A DNA stretch of 64,000 bases from Tolypothrix sp. PCC 7712 (lineage in GTDB: Bacteria; Cyanobacteriota; Cyanobacteriia; Cyanobacteriales; Nostocaceae): positions 2,604,001 through 2,668,000 of the forward strand of contig NZ_CP063785.1 of the NCBI RefSeq assembly GCF_025860405.1, written 5' to 3'. Positions 46,920-56,361 of the stretch are shown piece by piece. The notes beneath the pieces are model-generated. The model searched no databases, was not told the origin of the DNA, and worked only from the letters and a program-made list of their open reading frames with translations. The translations under genes and the position numbers were made by a program. The first letter of the stretch is position 1. Every line of letters begins with the position of its first letter.

Positions 46920-48608
46920 ATGCAGCGTCGTAAATTTTTAAGTTTGTTTGGATTAAGCTCTTTGACTAGTCTTTTATCTGTTCTGTTGACAAATTATTTA
47001 TCAAAAGCAGCACAGAAACTTACTAATAAAACTAATATTGCACAAATTCAAAACTTACCAACCAACTACGTAAATGTCAGGGCGTTTGGCCCACTTATTA
47101 GTGGTATTACTAATCTAGACTATATTATTAAGGCTAATACAGAAACTATTCAAGCTGCTATTAATACAGTAGGTGTAAATGGTGGAGGAAATATATATAT
47201 ACCTCAAGGAATATATCAAATAGCACCACTTAATTTGAATACTCAAGAGCCGTGTTCGCTGTTAATTAACTATGACAATATTACCTTGTTTGGTGATGGA
47301 ATTGGTAAAACCATTCTTCAAAGTCGAGGGGATTACTCTTTAATTGATGGTAGAGTCGTTAGGGGTCATGGAATATTAATTAAAGGAACACTTGATTCGT
47401 TTAACCCTAGGAAAAACGTTACCATTAAAAATTTGGAATTAAATGGTGGAATTAAAGGATTTACAGGTAATCGTAATTGGCCTGCTGACCCGACTAATGG
47501 TGATGGTTGGGATCTTACTCACAAAGGAATTGCCTTAGATTTCAATACAAATTTAGACAATATAACTTTAGATTCTATTTCCGTACATAACTTTAGAGGT
47601 GAACTGATTTACGGTGGTGGAGGGGGAATTAGAAAATTAACTATATCAAAAACTCAATTAAAGAGTTCTAATGCTTCACTACTCAGTCTAGATGCAGACC
47701 TGACAGTTACGGAATGTGAATTCTCTGAAACTGCTACGGCATGGGTAGAAAATGCTCCGATAGCTCCCAACAAAAGTTATCAATTTCATAAATGTGTTTT
47801 TAAAGATTCTATTTATCAGGGTTTAGTGATAGGACAGGGCAATTTTCCTGATAATCACAACAAAATTATTACTGAATGTTCATTTTCTAACTCTCCTGAT
47901 GGGGTTTGTGCTTTTAATGGAGTGAGTAATTTAGTTATCAAAAACAACTATTTTAATGATTGTAGAAATTGTTTTATTACTAGCGGTAAGAATCAAAACA
48001 TAGAATTTTATTTAAATAAAATAAAAGGTAATACAGTAGGAGTAACAGCGGCAAATCTTTCTGGTAATTTAACGAATATAATTATTAAAAATAATGTTCT
48101 GACTGCAAGTGATATAGATAAAAGAGCTTGTATTTATTATTGGGGCGATTTCCAGAATATAGTTATAGAAGACAATATATTTGAAAACTGCCGCACTCCT
48201 GAGCAATCTTCTAACATAACCAATGAGCGACCATTATTCCGTAATAATAAATACTTCAATGTAGACAGAAGAGACTTACAAGGAAAATCTAACTTTTGGC
48301 AAGAACCTCCATATATTATAGAGCCAAAATTTGAAGAAGTCTTAGTAGAAAATAATACAAAAAATCGAGTAATTCAAGTCAGCATGAGTATTGATAAATA
48401 TGTTGACGGGCAGGAGGTGATGATTATGGTTGATGGTAGCCGTGGGCAAATTAAATTTCCTAAAAAATCTAGTAAAATCCAATGTCGAAAAGAGAGATAT
48501 CTAAGATATAAAGATGACAAATTACAATTAAGATTTCAGAAAGCTGACAATAAGTGGTATGAAATCGCTTATTCAAGTCACACTTCATCAACCGATAACA
48601 ATGTTTGA
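46920..48608 (+). CDS. Tat-exported right-handed beta-helix protein (polysaccharide lyase-like)
   Basis: A 562-residue secreted protein. The N-terminus MQRRKFLSLFGLSSLTSLL is a twin-arginine signal (RRKFL). The mature part begins NVRAFGP with a Pectate_lyase_3-type start (ETIQAAINTVGVNGGGNIYIPQGIYQI, written in part) and continues as repeated parallel-beta-helix coils with Asn ladders (NVTIKNLEL, NITLDSISV, NLVIKNNYF, NIIIKNNVL, NIVIEDNIF). Such proteins cleave or bind polysaccharides. In EPS loci they trim or release the polymer. The last 80 residues are lysine-rich. The stop overlaps the next gene's ATG (ATGTTTGA). Confidence 0.85.
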   Translation: MQRRKFLSLFGLSSLTSLLSVLLTNYLSKAAQKLTNKTNIAQIQNLPTNYVNVRAFGPLISGITNLDYIIKANTETIQAAINTVGVNGGGNIYIPQGIYQIAPLNLNTQEPCSLLINYDNITLFGDGIGKTILQSRGDYSLIDGRVVRGHGILIKGTLDSFNPRKNVTIKNLELNGGIKGFTGNRNWPADPTNGDGWDLTHKGIALDFNTNLDNITLDSISVHNFRGELIYGGGGGIRKLTISKTQLKSSNASLLSLDADLTVTECEFSETATAWVENAPIAPNKSYQFHKCVFKDSIYQGLVIGQGNFPDNHNKIITECSFSNSPDGVCAFNGVSNLVIKNNYFNDCRNCFITSGKNQNIEFYLNKIKGNTVGVTAANLSGNLTNIIIKNNVLTASDIDKRACIYYWGDFQNIVIEDNIFENCRTPEQSSNITNERPLFRNNKYFNVDRRDLQGKSNFWQEPPYIIEPKFEEVLVENNTKNRVIQVSMSIDKYVDGQEVMIMVDGSRGQIKFPKKSSKIQCRKERYLRYKDDKLQLRFQKADNKWYEIAYSSHTSSTDNNV

Positions 48609-49830
48609 CAAATCTTCATCCTGGCTATGTTGCCAAATAGGTGCACGAGAGCATTATGCTCTGCCTAGGGCTTTACATCAAGCAGGAGAACTTACTAACC
48701 TGATCACGGATGCTTGGATTTCACCTAATTCTGTAATTAATAGACTGCCTCCAGGTTGGTTAACAAATTTGCGGGAACGGTTTCATCCAGATTTAGCCAC
48801 GGCATCTGTAACATCCTTTACTGACTCTTTAATTAACTTTGAAATAGCTCAAAGAATTCAAAAAACTTCTGGATGGCAGCGTGTGATTACCAGGAATAAC
48901 TGGTTTCAAAAACTTGCATTACAATCACTCAAAGCCATCAACCCAAAACTCAAATCTCGCACTATATTATTTTCTTATAGCTATGCAGCTTTAGAACTAT
49001 TTCGCTATGCTAAATCTCAAGGATGGTACACTATTTTAGGTCAAATTGATCCTGGAGAAGTAGAAGAGAAATTAGTTCTAGAAGCACATTCTAAATATCC
49101 TGCCTATCAATCTAGTTGCGAGGCTGCACCACCCAATTATTGGCAAAATTGGCAAGAAGAATGTTTATTAGCTGACAAGATTTTAGTTAACTCTAATTGG
49201 TCAAATCAAGCGTTACAGCAATTAGGTATACCTGAAGAAAAAATTAACATCATTCCGCTTGCCTATCAACCACCAATCGAAGCACATAATTTTGTACGTA
49301 CCTATCCAGCTAACTTTTCGGTAGAACGTCCACTGAGGGTGCTATTTTTAGGGCAAGTCATATTGCGAAAAGGTATTGCTGCACTGTTAGAAGCAGCAGA
49401 AATTTTACATAGTGAACCAATTGAATTTTGGATAGTTGGTTCTCAAGGTATTCCTCTACCTCAATATTCTCATTCCAAGATAAATTGGGTAGGTGCAGTG
49501 TCTAGAAGTGCCACAGCCAGGTATTATCAAATGGCAGATGTATTTATATTTCCTACTCTCTCTGATGGATTTGGAATTACGCAACTAGAAGCACAGGCTT
49601 GGAATCTACCCATAATTGCTTCCAAATTTTGTGGTGAAGTAGTGAAAGATAACATTAATGGATTAATTTTGCCAGAAGTTACAGCATCTGCGATCGCACA
49701 GAAGTTGCAATTTTGCCTGAATAATCCTCAAAAACTAGAAGCATTATCCCAAAAATCCACCGACACTGCTGTTTTTAATTTGGACAAATTACAGCATTCG
49801 CTCCAAATTCTGCCCTATGCTGTCTCTTAG
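48601..49830 (+). CDS. Glycosyltransferase family 4
   Basis: A 409-residue GT-B enzyme. The frame extends upstream to 48559 inside the previous gene, but the ATG at 48601 (MFDKSSSWLCC) overlaps the previous stop by eight bases, the usual coupling in this operon. Family signs are QIDPGEVEEKLVLEAH near 160, a hinge NIIPLAYQPP near 225, LRVLFLGQVILRKGIAALLEAA near 250, and DGFGITQLEAQAWNLPIIAS (about 325-344) as the EX7E-type motif with Asp in the first position. The protein acts in the cytoplasm on the repeat unit. Confidence 0.88.
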   Translation: MFDKSSSWLCCQIGAREHYALPRALHQAGELTNLITDAWISPNSVINRLPPGWLTNLRERFHPDLATASVTSFTDSLINFEIAQRIQKTSGWQRVITRNNWFQKLALQSLKAINPKLKSRTILFSYSYAALELFRYAKSQGWYTILGQIDPGEVEEKLVLEAHSKYPAYQSSCEAAPPNYWQNWQEECLLADKILVNSNWSNQALQQLGIPEEKINIIPLAYQPPIEAHNFVRTYPANFSVERPLRVLFLGQVILRKGIAALLEAAEILHSEPIEFWIVGSQGIPLPQYSHSKINWVGAVSRSATARYYQMADVFIFPTLSDGFGITQLEAQAWNLPIIASKFCGEVVKDNINGLILPEVTASAIAQKLQFCLNNPQKLEALSQKSTDTAVFNLDKLQHSLQILPYAVS

Positions 49831-49937
49831 CTATCAAATTGTACGATTAATTAAAAATCACGAGACGGTACAAGAAAAATAACAAAGGGATAAATTTAGC
49901 ATAATTACTATTAAAGAAGCATTAATATTAAAACTGC

Positions 49938-51227
49938 ATGGCAGAAGTATATCGAAATATTTTAGTCTGTATTTGCTTAGGATTATTAATCTGGGGAGTC
50001 ATTCGCATTGAGCGAATTTACCAATACCCATTTTTTATGGGTTGTATGTTTCTTTCCTTTATTTTGCCTCAAGCATTCGCTTTAATCGCAAATCCTGGTA
50101 CAGGAGTTAGCCCAACAGTACTAGAAAACGTTTTATTAGTATCATCTATTTGTGCTGCTTCCTGTTGGATAGGCTATCAAATGAAGCCTAATAAAAAGTT
50201 ATTACAGTTGCTCAACATAGAAACTGACGAGCGGAAGTTATTTATAGGAGGAATCATGCTCATGGCAGAGGCATGGTTCTTTAATTTTTTACTTTCTCGG
50301 ACAACTGTTCAAGTAGCAGAAAATTATAATTGGACAGGCCCAGCCACGATATATCTCTTCTTTATTCAAGCTGGGAATATAGCTTTTGGAATTTTTCTTT
50401 TACAGGCACTAAAACGTCCTCGATTTCTGAATATCATTTTTACAGTAATTTCTGGCTGGCCTCTATTTAATAGTGTGCTGATCGGCCGTCGTCAACCAAC
50501 AATGACATTTGCTATTATTATCGGTATTTCATTGTTTTTGATTTATCGTTATGTCCCTCCTCGATGGTTAGTTGTCACAGGAATGTTACTAGTAACTTTC
50601 CTTATTCCTTTGTTTGGCGATTTACGTGGAGGTGTTTGGAATTTAATCTTTAGTGGAAATTGGCAGGCAATATTATCTGCTGTAGAGCAATCATTTAGCT
50701 CTCAGCAAAAGGGAGATTTTTTAGAACTCAGAAATGCAGCATTAATAATTGATGTAGCCAATAAGACAAGTTTATATGGTTTTGGAACTGGATGGTGGGA
50801 TAGTATAGTTTTTCAATTTGTACCAGGACAAATTGTAGGCTTTGACTTTAAAAAATCTCTACAGTTTAACTTGTGGGACACCTATGTCATACAACTGAAG
50901 AATTTATATGGCTATATTCGTCCTAATGGTTCTACAATTACTGGTGTTGGCGATTGCTTTATGGAATTTGGCTACCTAGGATGCTTTATTTATGCACTAA
51001 TAGCATATATTTTTAAACATCTTTGGATTTGTGGCGTTAATTATAAAAATACTTTTTGTCAAATACTTTATATGGGATTAATCAGCCCAGCTATGATCTG
51101 TTTAACGCATGGTGTGGGAACATTTTTACAACAGGGAATTTTTCAAGTTATCTTTATTGGATTAGTAACCTATTACTCGAGGGGTAAATATACATTACCT
51201 ACTAAGCGCTACAAGAAAGCTAGATAA
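49938..51227 (+). CDS. O-antigen polymerase/ligase-like membrane protein
   Basis: A 429-residue polytopic protein with about ten hydrophobic segments spread over the whole length. A large loop between about 235 and 340 lies near the C-terminus, as in Wzy polymerases and WaaL ligases, and holds charged residues (FGDLRGGVWNL, FLELRNAALII, GFGTGWWDSIVFQF). Arginines in IGRRQPTM and FGDLRGG could be the catalytic ones. It would join repeat units or attach the polymer. This fits a Wzy-type path, although the exporter in the locus is of ABC type. Weak sequence conservation in the family leaves this call at moderate certainty. Confidence 0.7.
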   Translation: MAEVYRNILVCICLGLLIWGVIRIERIYQYPFFMGCMFLSFILPQAFALIANPGTGVSPTVLENVLLVSSICAASCWIGYQMKPNKKLLQLLNIETDERKLFIGGIMLMAEAWFFNFLLSRTTVQVAENYNWTGPATIYLFFIQAGNIAFGIFLLQALKRPRFLNIIFTVISGWPLFNSVLIGRRQPTMTFAIIIGISLFLIYRYVPPRWLVVTGMLLVTFLIPLFGDLRGGVWNLIFSGNWQAILSAVEQSFSSQQKGDFLELRNAALIIDVANKTSLYGFGTGWWDSIVFQFVPGQIVGFDFKKSLQFNLWDTYVIQLKNLYGYIRPNGSTITGVGDCFMEFGYLGCFIYALIAYIFKHLWICGVNYKNTFCQILYMGLISPAMICLTHGVGTFLQQGIFQVIFIGLVTYYSRGKYTLPTKRYKKAR

Positions 51228-51332
51228 ATATTAATTAATTCCCAGCCTTATATTAATATCAGTATCTTTTTTCCTAAATAAGATATTTTTTGTCTTTAAA
51301 TAATTCATTTACAAAAAACTTTGTCATCAAAA

Positions 51333-52490
51333 ATGAGTAGTCGTACTGTACTTCTTATAAGTTCTAATTCTAGTGAGCGAGGTGGGGGAGAGCGTTACTT
51401 AGTCTACTTAAATCAAGGTTTACGCTTGTTGAACTATGAAGTACATGTGTTACTTTCTACAGTTAGTTATATGGATAATTGGGCTAGTTTATTAGCCACA
51501 GAAAAAGCTCATGTACACCGCATAAATCTTACAGGATTGCGTTCTCGACCATTGCGATTTATGCAATCAATTTTAGATAAAAATCAACAATTGAAATTAG
51601 CTCAATTATGTAAACAAATTTCCCCTGATGCCATTCTGATTAACCAGCAATACGATGAAGATGGATTAGATTATATTGCTGGTGCTTTAATGGCAAATGT
51701 TGCTCCTGTGGGGGGCACAATGCATATGCCAATGACAGGTAACAAACATCAAAGACCTTTGGGCAAATTGCGAGGTCAATTACTACGTCAATGGTATAAA
51801 AAACACCCATACTCTTTAATTCTTGTTTCCCAAGGTAGCCAAAAAGAATTTGAAAATTACTATAGCTATCCACGTCCTACAAAGATAGTTAATTATGGAT
51901 GCCCTTTTCCGGAAATTACTGCATCTCATCCACCGCTTCCTAGTAGTTGGGTGGAACCATTACCAATAATTGGCTTCTCTGGTCAATTTGTTTACCAAAA
52001 AAATCTCTCATTATTGTTAAATGCATGGTTATATACCATAAAACAGGGAGTTAAAAGCCGATTGTTACTTATAGGCGATGGGCCAGAAAGAAATAATTTA
52101 GAACAATATTTGCGTAATCATGCTCCTGAAAATACATGGCACATCACAGGCTGGCAGCAACATCCAGAGGCATACTTATCTGTATTAGATATTTACACCA
52201 TGACCAGCCATTTTGAAGGTTTACCTCTAGCACTGCTAGAAGCGGCGGGTCGGGGAGTACCTACTGTAGTTACCAATTTTAATGGCGCTGTGGATGTTGC
52301 TGAACGTGCTTCATGGGTAAGTATTGCGACTAATCCTAATCCTGAATCAGTAGGTCAAGCATTAATTAAGTCAATTAATAATCTTTCCTGGCTCAAGCAA
52401 GAAGCCGGAAATGGAAAAAAAGATTTCCAGAAATATTTTTCTTTAGCAAGAATGGCAAGTGAAACCCTAGCTGCACTTGGGATAGCTTAG
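51333..52490 (+). CDS. Glycosyltransferase family 4
   Basis: A 385-residue GT-B enzyme from the ATG at 51333 (MSSRTVLLISSNSSERGGGERYLVYL); an in-frame TTG four codons earlier is less likely. The glycine-rich SERGGGERYL loop is the acceptor-side motif. The C-terminal half has IIGFSGQFVYQKNLSLLLNAW (about 207), LLIGDGPERNNLEQYL (about 240) and the EX7E motif EGLPLALLEAAGRGVP (about 291-306). It lies 105 bases after the polymerase-like gene. Confidence 0.9.
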   Translation: MSSRTVLLISSNSSERGGGERYLVYLNQGLRLLNYEVHVLLSTVSYMDNWASLLATEKAHVHRINLTGLRSRPLRFMQSILDKNQQLKLAQLCKQISPDAILINQQYDEDGLDYIAGALMANVAPVGGTMHMPMTGNKHQRPLGKLRGQLLRQWYKKHPYSLILVSQGSQKEFENYYSYPRPTKIVNYGCPFPEITASHPPLPSSWVEPLPIIGFSGQFVYQKNLSLLLNAWLYTIKQGVKSRLLLIGDGPERNNLEQYLRNHAPENTWHITGWQQHPEAYLSVLDIYTMTSHFEGLPLALLEAAGRGVPTVVTNFNGAVDVAERASWVSIATNPNPESVGQALIKSINNLSWLKQEAGNGKKDFQKYFSLARMASETLAALGIA

Positions 52491-52501
52491 GTATTAAACA
52501 A

Positions 52502-53662
52502 ATGCATATTGTTGTAATTTTTATCAATGTTGGCAGTTATCATGCTGCACGCTTACGTGCTGCTTATTCTGCTTGTCAGGAAAAAGGTTGGCAGTTTACA
52601 GCTATTCAAGTCACAGATGATACCTTAGAACATCCTTGGGGGGATTTAGAGCGAGAAATTACATTTCCGCTAAAAACCTTACTGCCTAAGAATGATGAGT
52701 CTTCATATGCAGAACAGGCGGCGGCTGTACTTCCTGGTTTTTTAGACAACTTACAACCAAGTGCTGTTGTGATTCCTGGTTGGGGTTTTCCAGTATCCCG
52801 CGCTGCGCTTTCTTGGTGTAAGCACCATCAAGTACCAGCGATTTTGATGAGTGAAACCAAGTGGGATGATGAAAAACGTCTCTGGTGGAAGGAGAAAATC
52901 AAGTTTTGGCTACTGATTGGCAAGTTTGATGCAGCTTTAGTGGGGGGTAAACTACATCGTGACTATTTGATGGAGTTAGGTTTTCCCCGCGATCGCATTT
53001 TTCTGGGATACGATGCTGTTGATAACGATTATTTTGCCAAACAAGCTGAGATAGCAAGGTTCGATCCGGTTGAAACAAGACGGCGAAATCCCCAGATACC
53101 GACTAAACCTTATTTCATTGCTGTCACTCGTCTACTCAAACGGAAAAATGTCTTTGGCCTTGTACAAGCATTTGCAGCTTATCACCAACAAATGGGAAAT
53201 GAGCAAGCATGGGATTTAGTCATTTGTGGTAGCGGTGAAGAAGAAGCGGAAATTCGCAATTTTATTATGGAACAAAAATTGCAAGATGCTGTATATTTAC
53301 CAGGTTTTATCCCTTACCAAAATATTGGCGATTGGTATGGATTAGCTAATGCTTTTGTCCATCCCGCTTTGCAAGAACAGTGGGGTCTAGTACTGAACGA
53401 AGCTTGTGCTGCTGGACTACCAGTACTCTGTAGCCGTACTGTAGGCGCTCGTTATGAACTTATAGATCATGGTCGAAATGGCCTGCTATTCGATCCAGAA
53501 AGTGTTTTAGATATGACTGATGCTTTGAAAACTATTCATCAGATGGATGCAGATTTAAGAATAAAAATGGGCAGGAATAGCCAAGAAATCGTTGAAAATT
53601 TTAGCCCACAAGTTTTTGCAGATGGCTTATTAAAAGCAATTCAAGCATCATTAAATGGGTAG
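52502..53662 (+). CDS. Glycosyltransferase family 4
   Basis: A 386-residue GT-B enzyme. The N-terminal half includes VGSYHAARLRAAYSACQEKGW and PAILMSETKWDDEKRLWWKEKIKF (in part); the C-terminal half has FIAVTRLLKRKNVFGLVQAF (about 200), LVICGSGEEEAEI (about 240) and EQWGLVLNEACAAGLPVL (about 298-315) with intact EX7E glutamates. It starts 11 bases after the previous glycosyltransferase. A 14-bp stem hairpin follows at 53688. Confidence 0.9.
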   Translation: MHIVVIFINVGSYHAARLRAAYSACQEKGWQFTAIQVTDDTLEHPWGDLEREITFPLKTLLPKNDESSYAEQAAAVLPGFLDNLQPSAVVIPGWGFPVSRAALSWCKHHQVPAILMSETKWDDEKRLWWKEKIKFWLLIGKFDAALVGGKLHRDYLMELGFPRDRIFLGYDAVDNDYFAKQAEIARFDPVETRRRNPQIPTKPYFIAVTRLLKRKNVFGLVQAFAAYHQQMGNEQAWDLVICGSGEEEAEIRNFIMEQKLQDAVYLPGFIPYQNIGDWYGLANAFVHPALQEQWGLVLNEACAAGLPVLCSRTVGARYELIDHGRNGLLFDPESVLDMTDALKTIHQMDADLRIKMGRNSQEIVENFSPQVFADGLLKAIQASLNG

Positions 53663-53687
53663 TTACAAAATAGCTTGCGCCTTTGGA

Positions 53688-53731
53688 AGATATACAGCGT
53701 ACCTAATTTACCTGAAATACGCTGTATATCT
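53688..53731 (+). terminator. Hairpin after glycosyltransferase gene
   Basis: A 14-bp perfect stem (AGATATACAGCGTA / TACGCTGTATATCT) with a 16-base loop, 26 bases after the stop. There is no T-run, so it may slow transcription or protect the 3' end rather than terminate. A second, shorter inverted repeat (AATCACTTC / GAAGTGATT) lies at 53819-53840. Confidence 0.5.
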
Positions 53732-53916
53732 GAAAATAATTGAATTTAACTGCTGCCCAAGCTTACTAACTTAACTCACAGTAAATATTCCAACTACTGA
53801 CCTAGTAAATCTAGGTTCAATCACTTCTGCAGATTTTTGTGGAAGTGATTTGGACTGCTTATTTACATAAAGTTAGCAATTTTGATTCGTCTAATTTCCT
53901 AAATTCATAGCCTCAC

Positions 53917-55131
53917 ATGAAAGTACTAATTTTTATACCTTATGTTGGTTCACATTATGGTGGAACTTCAAAGGCAACTAGAGAATTCGCTGACACTCTT
54001 AGTAGCTTAGGAGCTAATGTAGATTTAATTACTACTGATGCGAATGGCTCGGATAAATTAGACGTACCATTAAATAAATGGATATATCAAAAATCTTATA
54101 AAATCAGATATTTCTCTTGCTGGCATCGCCATGATTTTATTGTTAGCTTATCTTTAATTTACTGGCTAATTAAGCATATTAAGGATTATGATATCGTCCA
54201 CACTAATACAGTCTTTTCACCACTGGTTTTCTTAGTACACTTACTTTGCCAATGGCGCAAAATTCCCTATGTAGTTACACCGCACGGAATGCTTGAGCCT
54301 TGGGCTTTGTCTTACAAAGCCTGGAAGAAAAGAATCTACTATAATTTATTGGAAAAACCTGCTTTAAAAAAAGCTAGTGTTATTCAAGTAATTGCTAATG
54401 CTGAAGCTAGTAACGTCAAAAAATTAGGATTTCGTAATTTAGTTGTTGTTCCTAACGGCATTCATCGCCAAGAATTTGAAAATCTACCAACAGATGAAAT
54501 TTTCTATGAGCAATTTCCAGAAACAAGAAATAAAACTCTACTGCTATTTTTAGGAAGAATTGATCCTAAAAAAGGTTTAGATTTACTTGCTCCTGCTTTT
54601 GGCAAAATTCATAAAAAATTTCCCCAAACTCATTTAGTAGTAGCAGGGCCAGATTCTACCGGATTTCTGGCAACAGTTAGGCGCTATTTTGTCCAAGCAG
54701 GTTGTTTAGAAGCTGTTACCTTTACAGGTATGCTTACAGGTAAATTGAAACAAGCAGCTTTGGTCGCAGCTGATTTATATGTTGCACCTTCTTACTCAGA
54801 AGGTTTTAGCATGTCTGTCTTGGAAGGTATGGCTTCAGGTTTACCCTGTGTGATTACCACCGGATGTAATTTTCCCGAAGCTGCTCAGGCTCAGGCTGCA
54901 CACATTGTTGACACTAATTCTGATGAAATTGCTAACGCCTTAATTGACTGTTTAAGCAATCCAACACAGGCCCAAACAATGGGCGATCGCGCTCGTAAAT
55001 TAATTTTCCGCAATTATACTTGGGAGCGTGCTGCTGAAAAGTTAGTGAAAGTTTATCAAGCAATTATCGATAGAAAAGCATTACCAGAATATCAAGATTT
55101 TATTCCAGCAAAATCTGGTAGGGAAATCTAA
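53917..55131 (+). CDS. Glycosyltransferase family 4
   Basis: A 404-residue GT-B enzyme. It starts with FIPYVGSHYGGTSKATREFADTL (in part), the glycine-rich acceptor loop, followed by VVTPHGMLEPWAL (about 126), typical of EPS GT4 enzymes. The sugar-nucleotide half has LLFLGRIDPKKGLDLLAPAF (about 209) and EGFSMSVLEGMASGLPCV (about 294-311) with both EX7E glutamates. Spacing of 254 bases from the previous gene suggests its own promoter. Confidence 0.9.
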   Translation: MKVLIFIPYVGSHYGGTSKATREFADTLSSLGANVDLITTDANGSDKLDVPLNKWIYQKSYKIRYFSCWHRHDFIVSLSLIYWLIKHIKDYDIVHTNTVFSPLVFLVHLLCQWRKIPYVVTPHGMLEPWALSYKAWKKRIYYNLLEKPALKKASVIQVIANAEASNVKKLGFRNLVVVPNGIHRQEFENLPTDEIFYEQFPETRNKTLLLFLGRIDPKKGLDLLAPAFGKIHKKFPQTHLVVAGPDSTGFLATVRRYFVQAGCLEAVTFTGMLTGKLKQAALVAADLYVAPSYSEGFSMSVLEGMASGLPCVITTGCNFPEAAQAQAAHIVDTNSDEIANALIDCLSNPTQAQTMGDRARKLIFRNYTWERAAEKLVKVYQAIIDRKALPEYQDFIPAKSGREI

Positions 55132-55240
55132 TTTTAAAATTAATTATGTCAAAATTTTTGGTGCCTTAATTCAACACTAATTAGTGCCAAAAATTGGTAA
55201 AAATGTAGATTTCAAAAGCTAGAATGCGCCTATCGGTAAA

Positions 55241-55795
55241 ATGTATAGTCGTCGTAAACTGAAAAAATATAGGTTTTTGGCTGTAGCGAGTTTGATTCTT
55301 ACCCTATTAGCGATCATTCCTTTGCGTTTAGCGATCGCAACAACTCAAACACCCCACCCTCAAGCCTTTCTTACCTTAGGTGGCGATCCTCCTAGGGAAC
55401 AATATACTGCTGAACTAGCTAAATGGTATCCATCGTTAGAAGTTTGGGTGTCTTCTCCTCCAGAACCAGATAAGACATATGCATTGTTTCAAGCTGCAAA
55501 TATCGCTACTCGGTTACATATAGATAATCGTGCTACTGATACGGTTACTAACTTTACTACCTTAGTTTCAGATTTTAAGAAACGCCAGATTCAGCATCTC
55601 TACCTGGTAACATCTAAAAATCATATGCCTAGAGCCACAGCGATCGCTTTTTTTGTTCTAGGTAGTCAAGGAATCGTTTTCACTCCACTTTCTGTACCAT
55701 CCGATCAACCTCAAGAATCGGTAATTCGTATTCTGCGAGATATTGCTCGCTCCTTACTCTGGATAATCACAGGTTATACAGGAGCCAATCTTTAG
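55241..55795 (+). CDS. YdcF/ElyC (DUF218) family protein
   Basis: A 184-residue membrane-anchored protein. One N-terminal helix (FLAVASLILTLLAIIPLRLAIA) follows a basic start, then a periplasmic DUF218 domain: AFLTLGGDPPREQYTAELAKWY (in part), DNRATDTVTNFTTLV (the family's T/N-rich motif) and HLYLVTSKNHMPRATAIA. The E. coli relatives SanA and ElyC affect envelope integrity and use of the lipid carrier. Its place in an EPS operon suits a role in lipid-carrier or envelope homeostasis. It is followed after 23 bases by the WcaF-like gene. Confidence 0.8.
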   Translation: MYSRRKLKKYRFLAVASLILTLLAIIPLRLAIATTQTPHPQAFLTLGGDPPREQYTAELAKWYPSLEVWVSSPPEPDKTYALFQAANIATRLHIDNRATDTVTNFTTLVSDFKKRQIQHLYLVTSKNHMPRATAIAFFVLGSQGIVFTPLSVPSDQPQESVIRILRDIARSLLWIITGYTGANL

Positions 55796-55818
55796 TATCC
55801 TTTTTGCATCTATAAATT

Positions 55819-56361
55819 ATGCGTCTAGATCAATATACTGTCGGTACTTACACCCCAGGTGCACCCTACTGGAAACAACTTCTCTGGTATTTTATCGGGT
55901 CGCCTTTGGTTGAAAGTTATTGGCTTCCCATGTCATCGTTAAAAGTCTGGATACTACGCAGCTTTGGTGCCACTATTGGTCAACAAGTTAGGATTAAACC
56001 AGGAGTAAAGGTCAAGTTTCCTTGGCGATTAAGTATTGGTGATTTTGCTTGGATTGGGGAAAATGCTTGGATTGATAACCTAGCACCTGTGATTATTGAA
56101 AGTCATGTTTGTTTATCTCAAGGAGTCTATCTCTGCACTGGCAATCATAACTGGAATCATCCTGATTTTAAACTGATGCCTGCTCCTATCTACATTCAAG
56201 AGAGTAGTTGGATTGCAGCTAAGTCTGTAATTGGCCCAGGAGTGACAATTGGTAAAGGTGCAGTGCTGACCTTGGGTGGCGTAACTGGGTCTTCTTTAGA
56301 ACCAATGATTATTTATGCTGGTAATCCGGCTCAACCCATCAAAAAGAGATTCAATTATTAA
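55819..56361 (+). CDS. wcaF: WcaF-like sugar O-acetyltransferase
   Basis: A 180-residue left-handed beta-helix acetyltransferase of the WcaF/NodL-like group. The start YTPGAPYWKQLLWYFIGSPLVES is typical of WcaF. Hexapeptide repeats follow (ATIGQQVRIKPGVKVKFPWRLSIGDFAWIGENAWIDNLAPVIIE, in part), and TGNHNWNHPDFKL (about 111-123) holds the catalytic histidine region. It uses acetyl-CoA to O-acetylate a sugar of the polymer. It ends the glycosyltransferase operon. Confidence 0.88.
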   Translation: MRLDQYTVGTYTPGAPYWKQLLWYFIGSPLVESYWLPMSSLKVWILRSFGATIGQQVRIKPGVKVKFPWRLSIGDFAWIGENAWIDNLAPVIIESHVCLSQGVYLCTGNHNWNHPDFKLMPAPIYIQESSWIAAKSVIGPGVTIGKGAVLTLGGVTGSSLEPMIIYAGNPAQPIKKRFNY

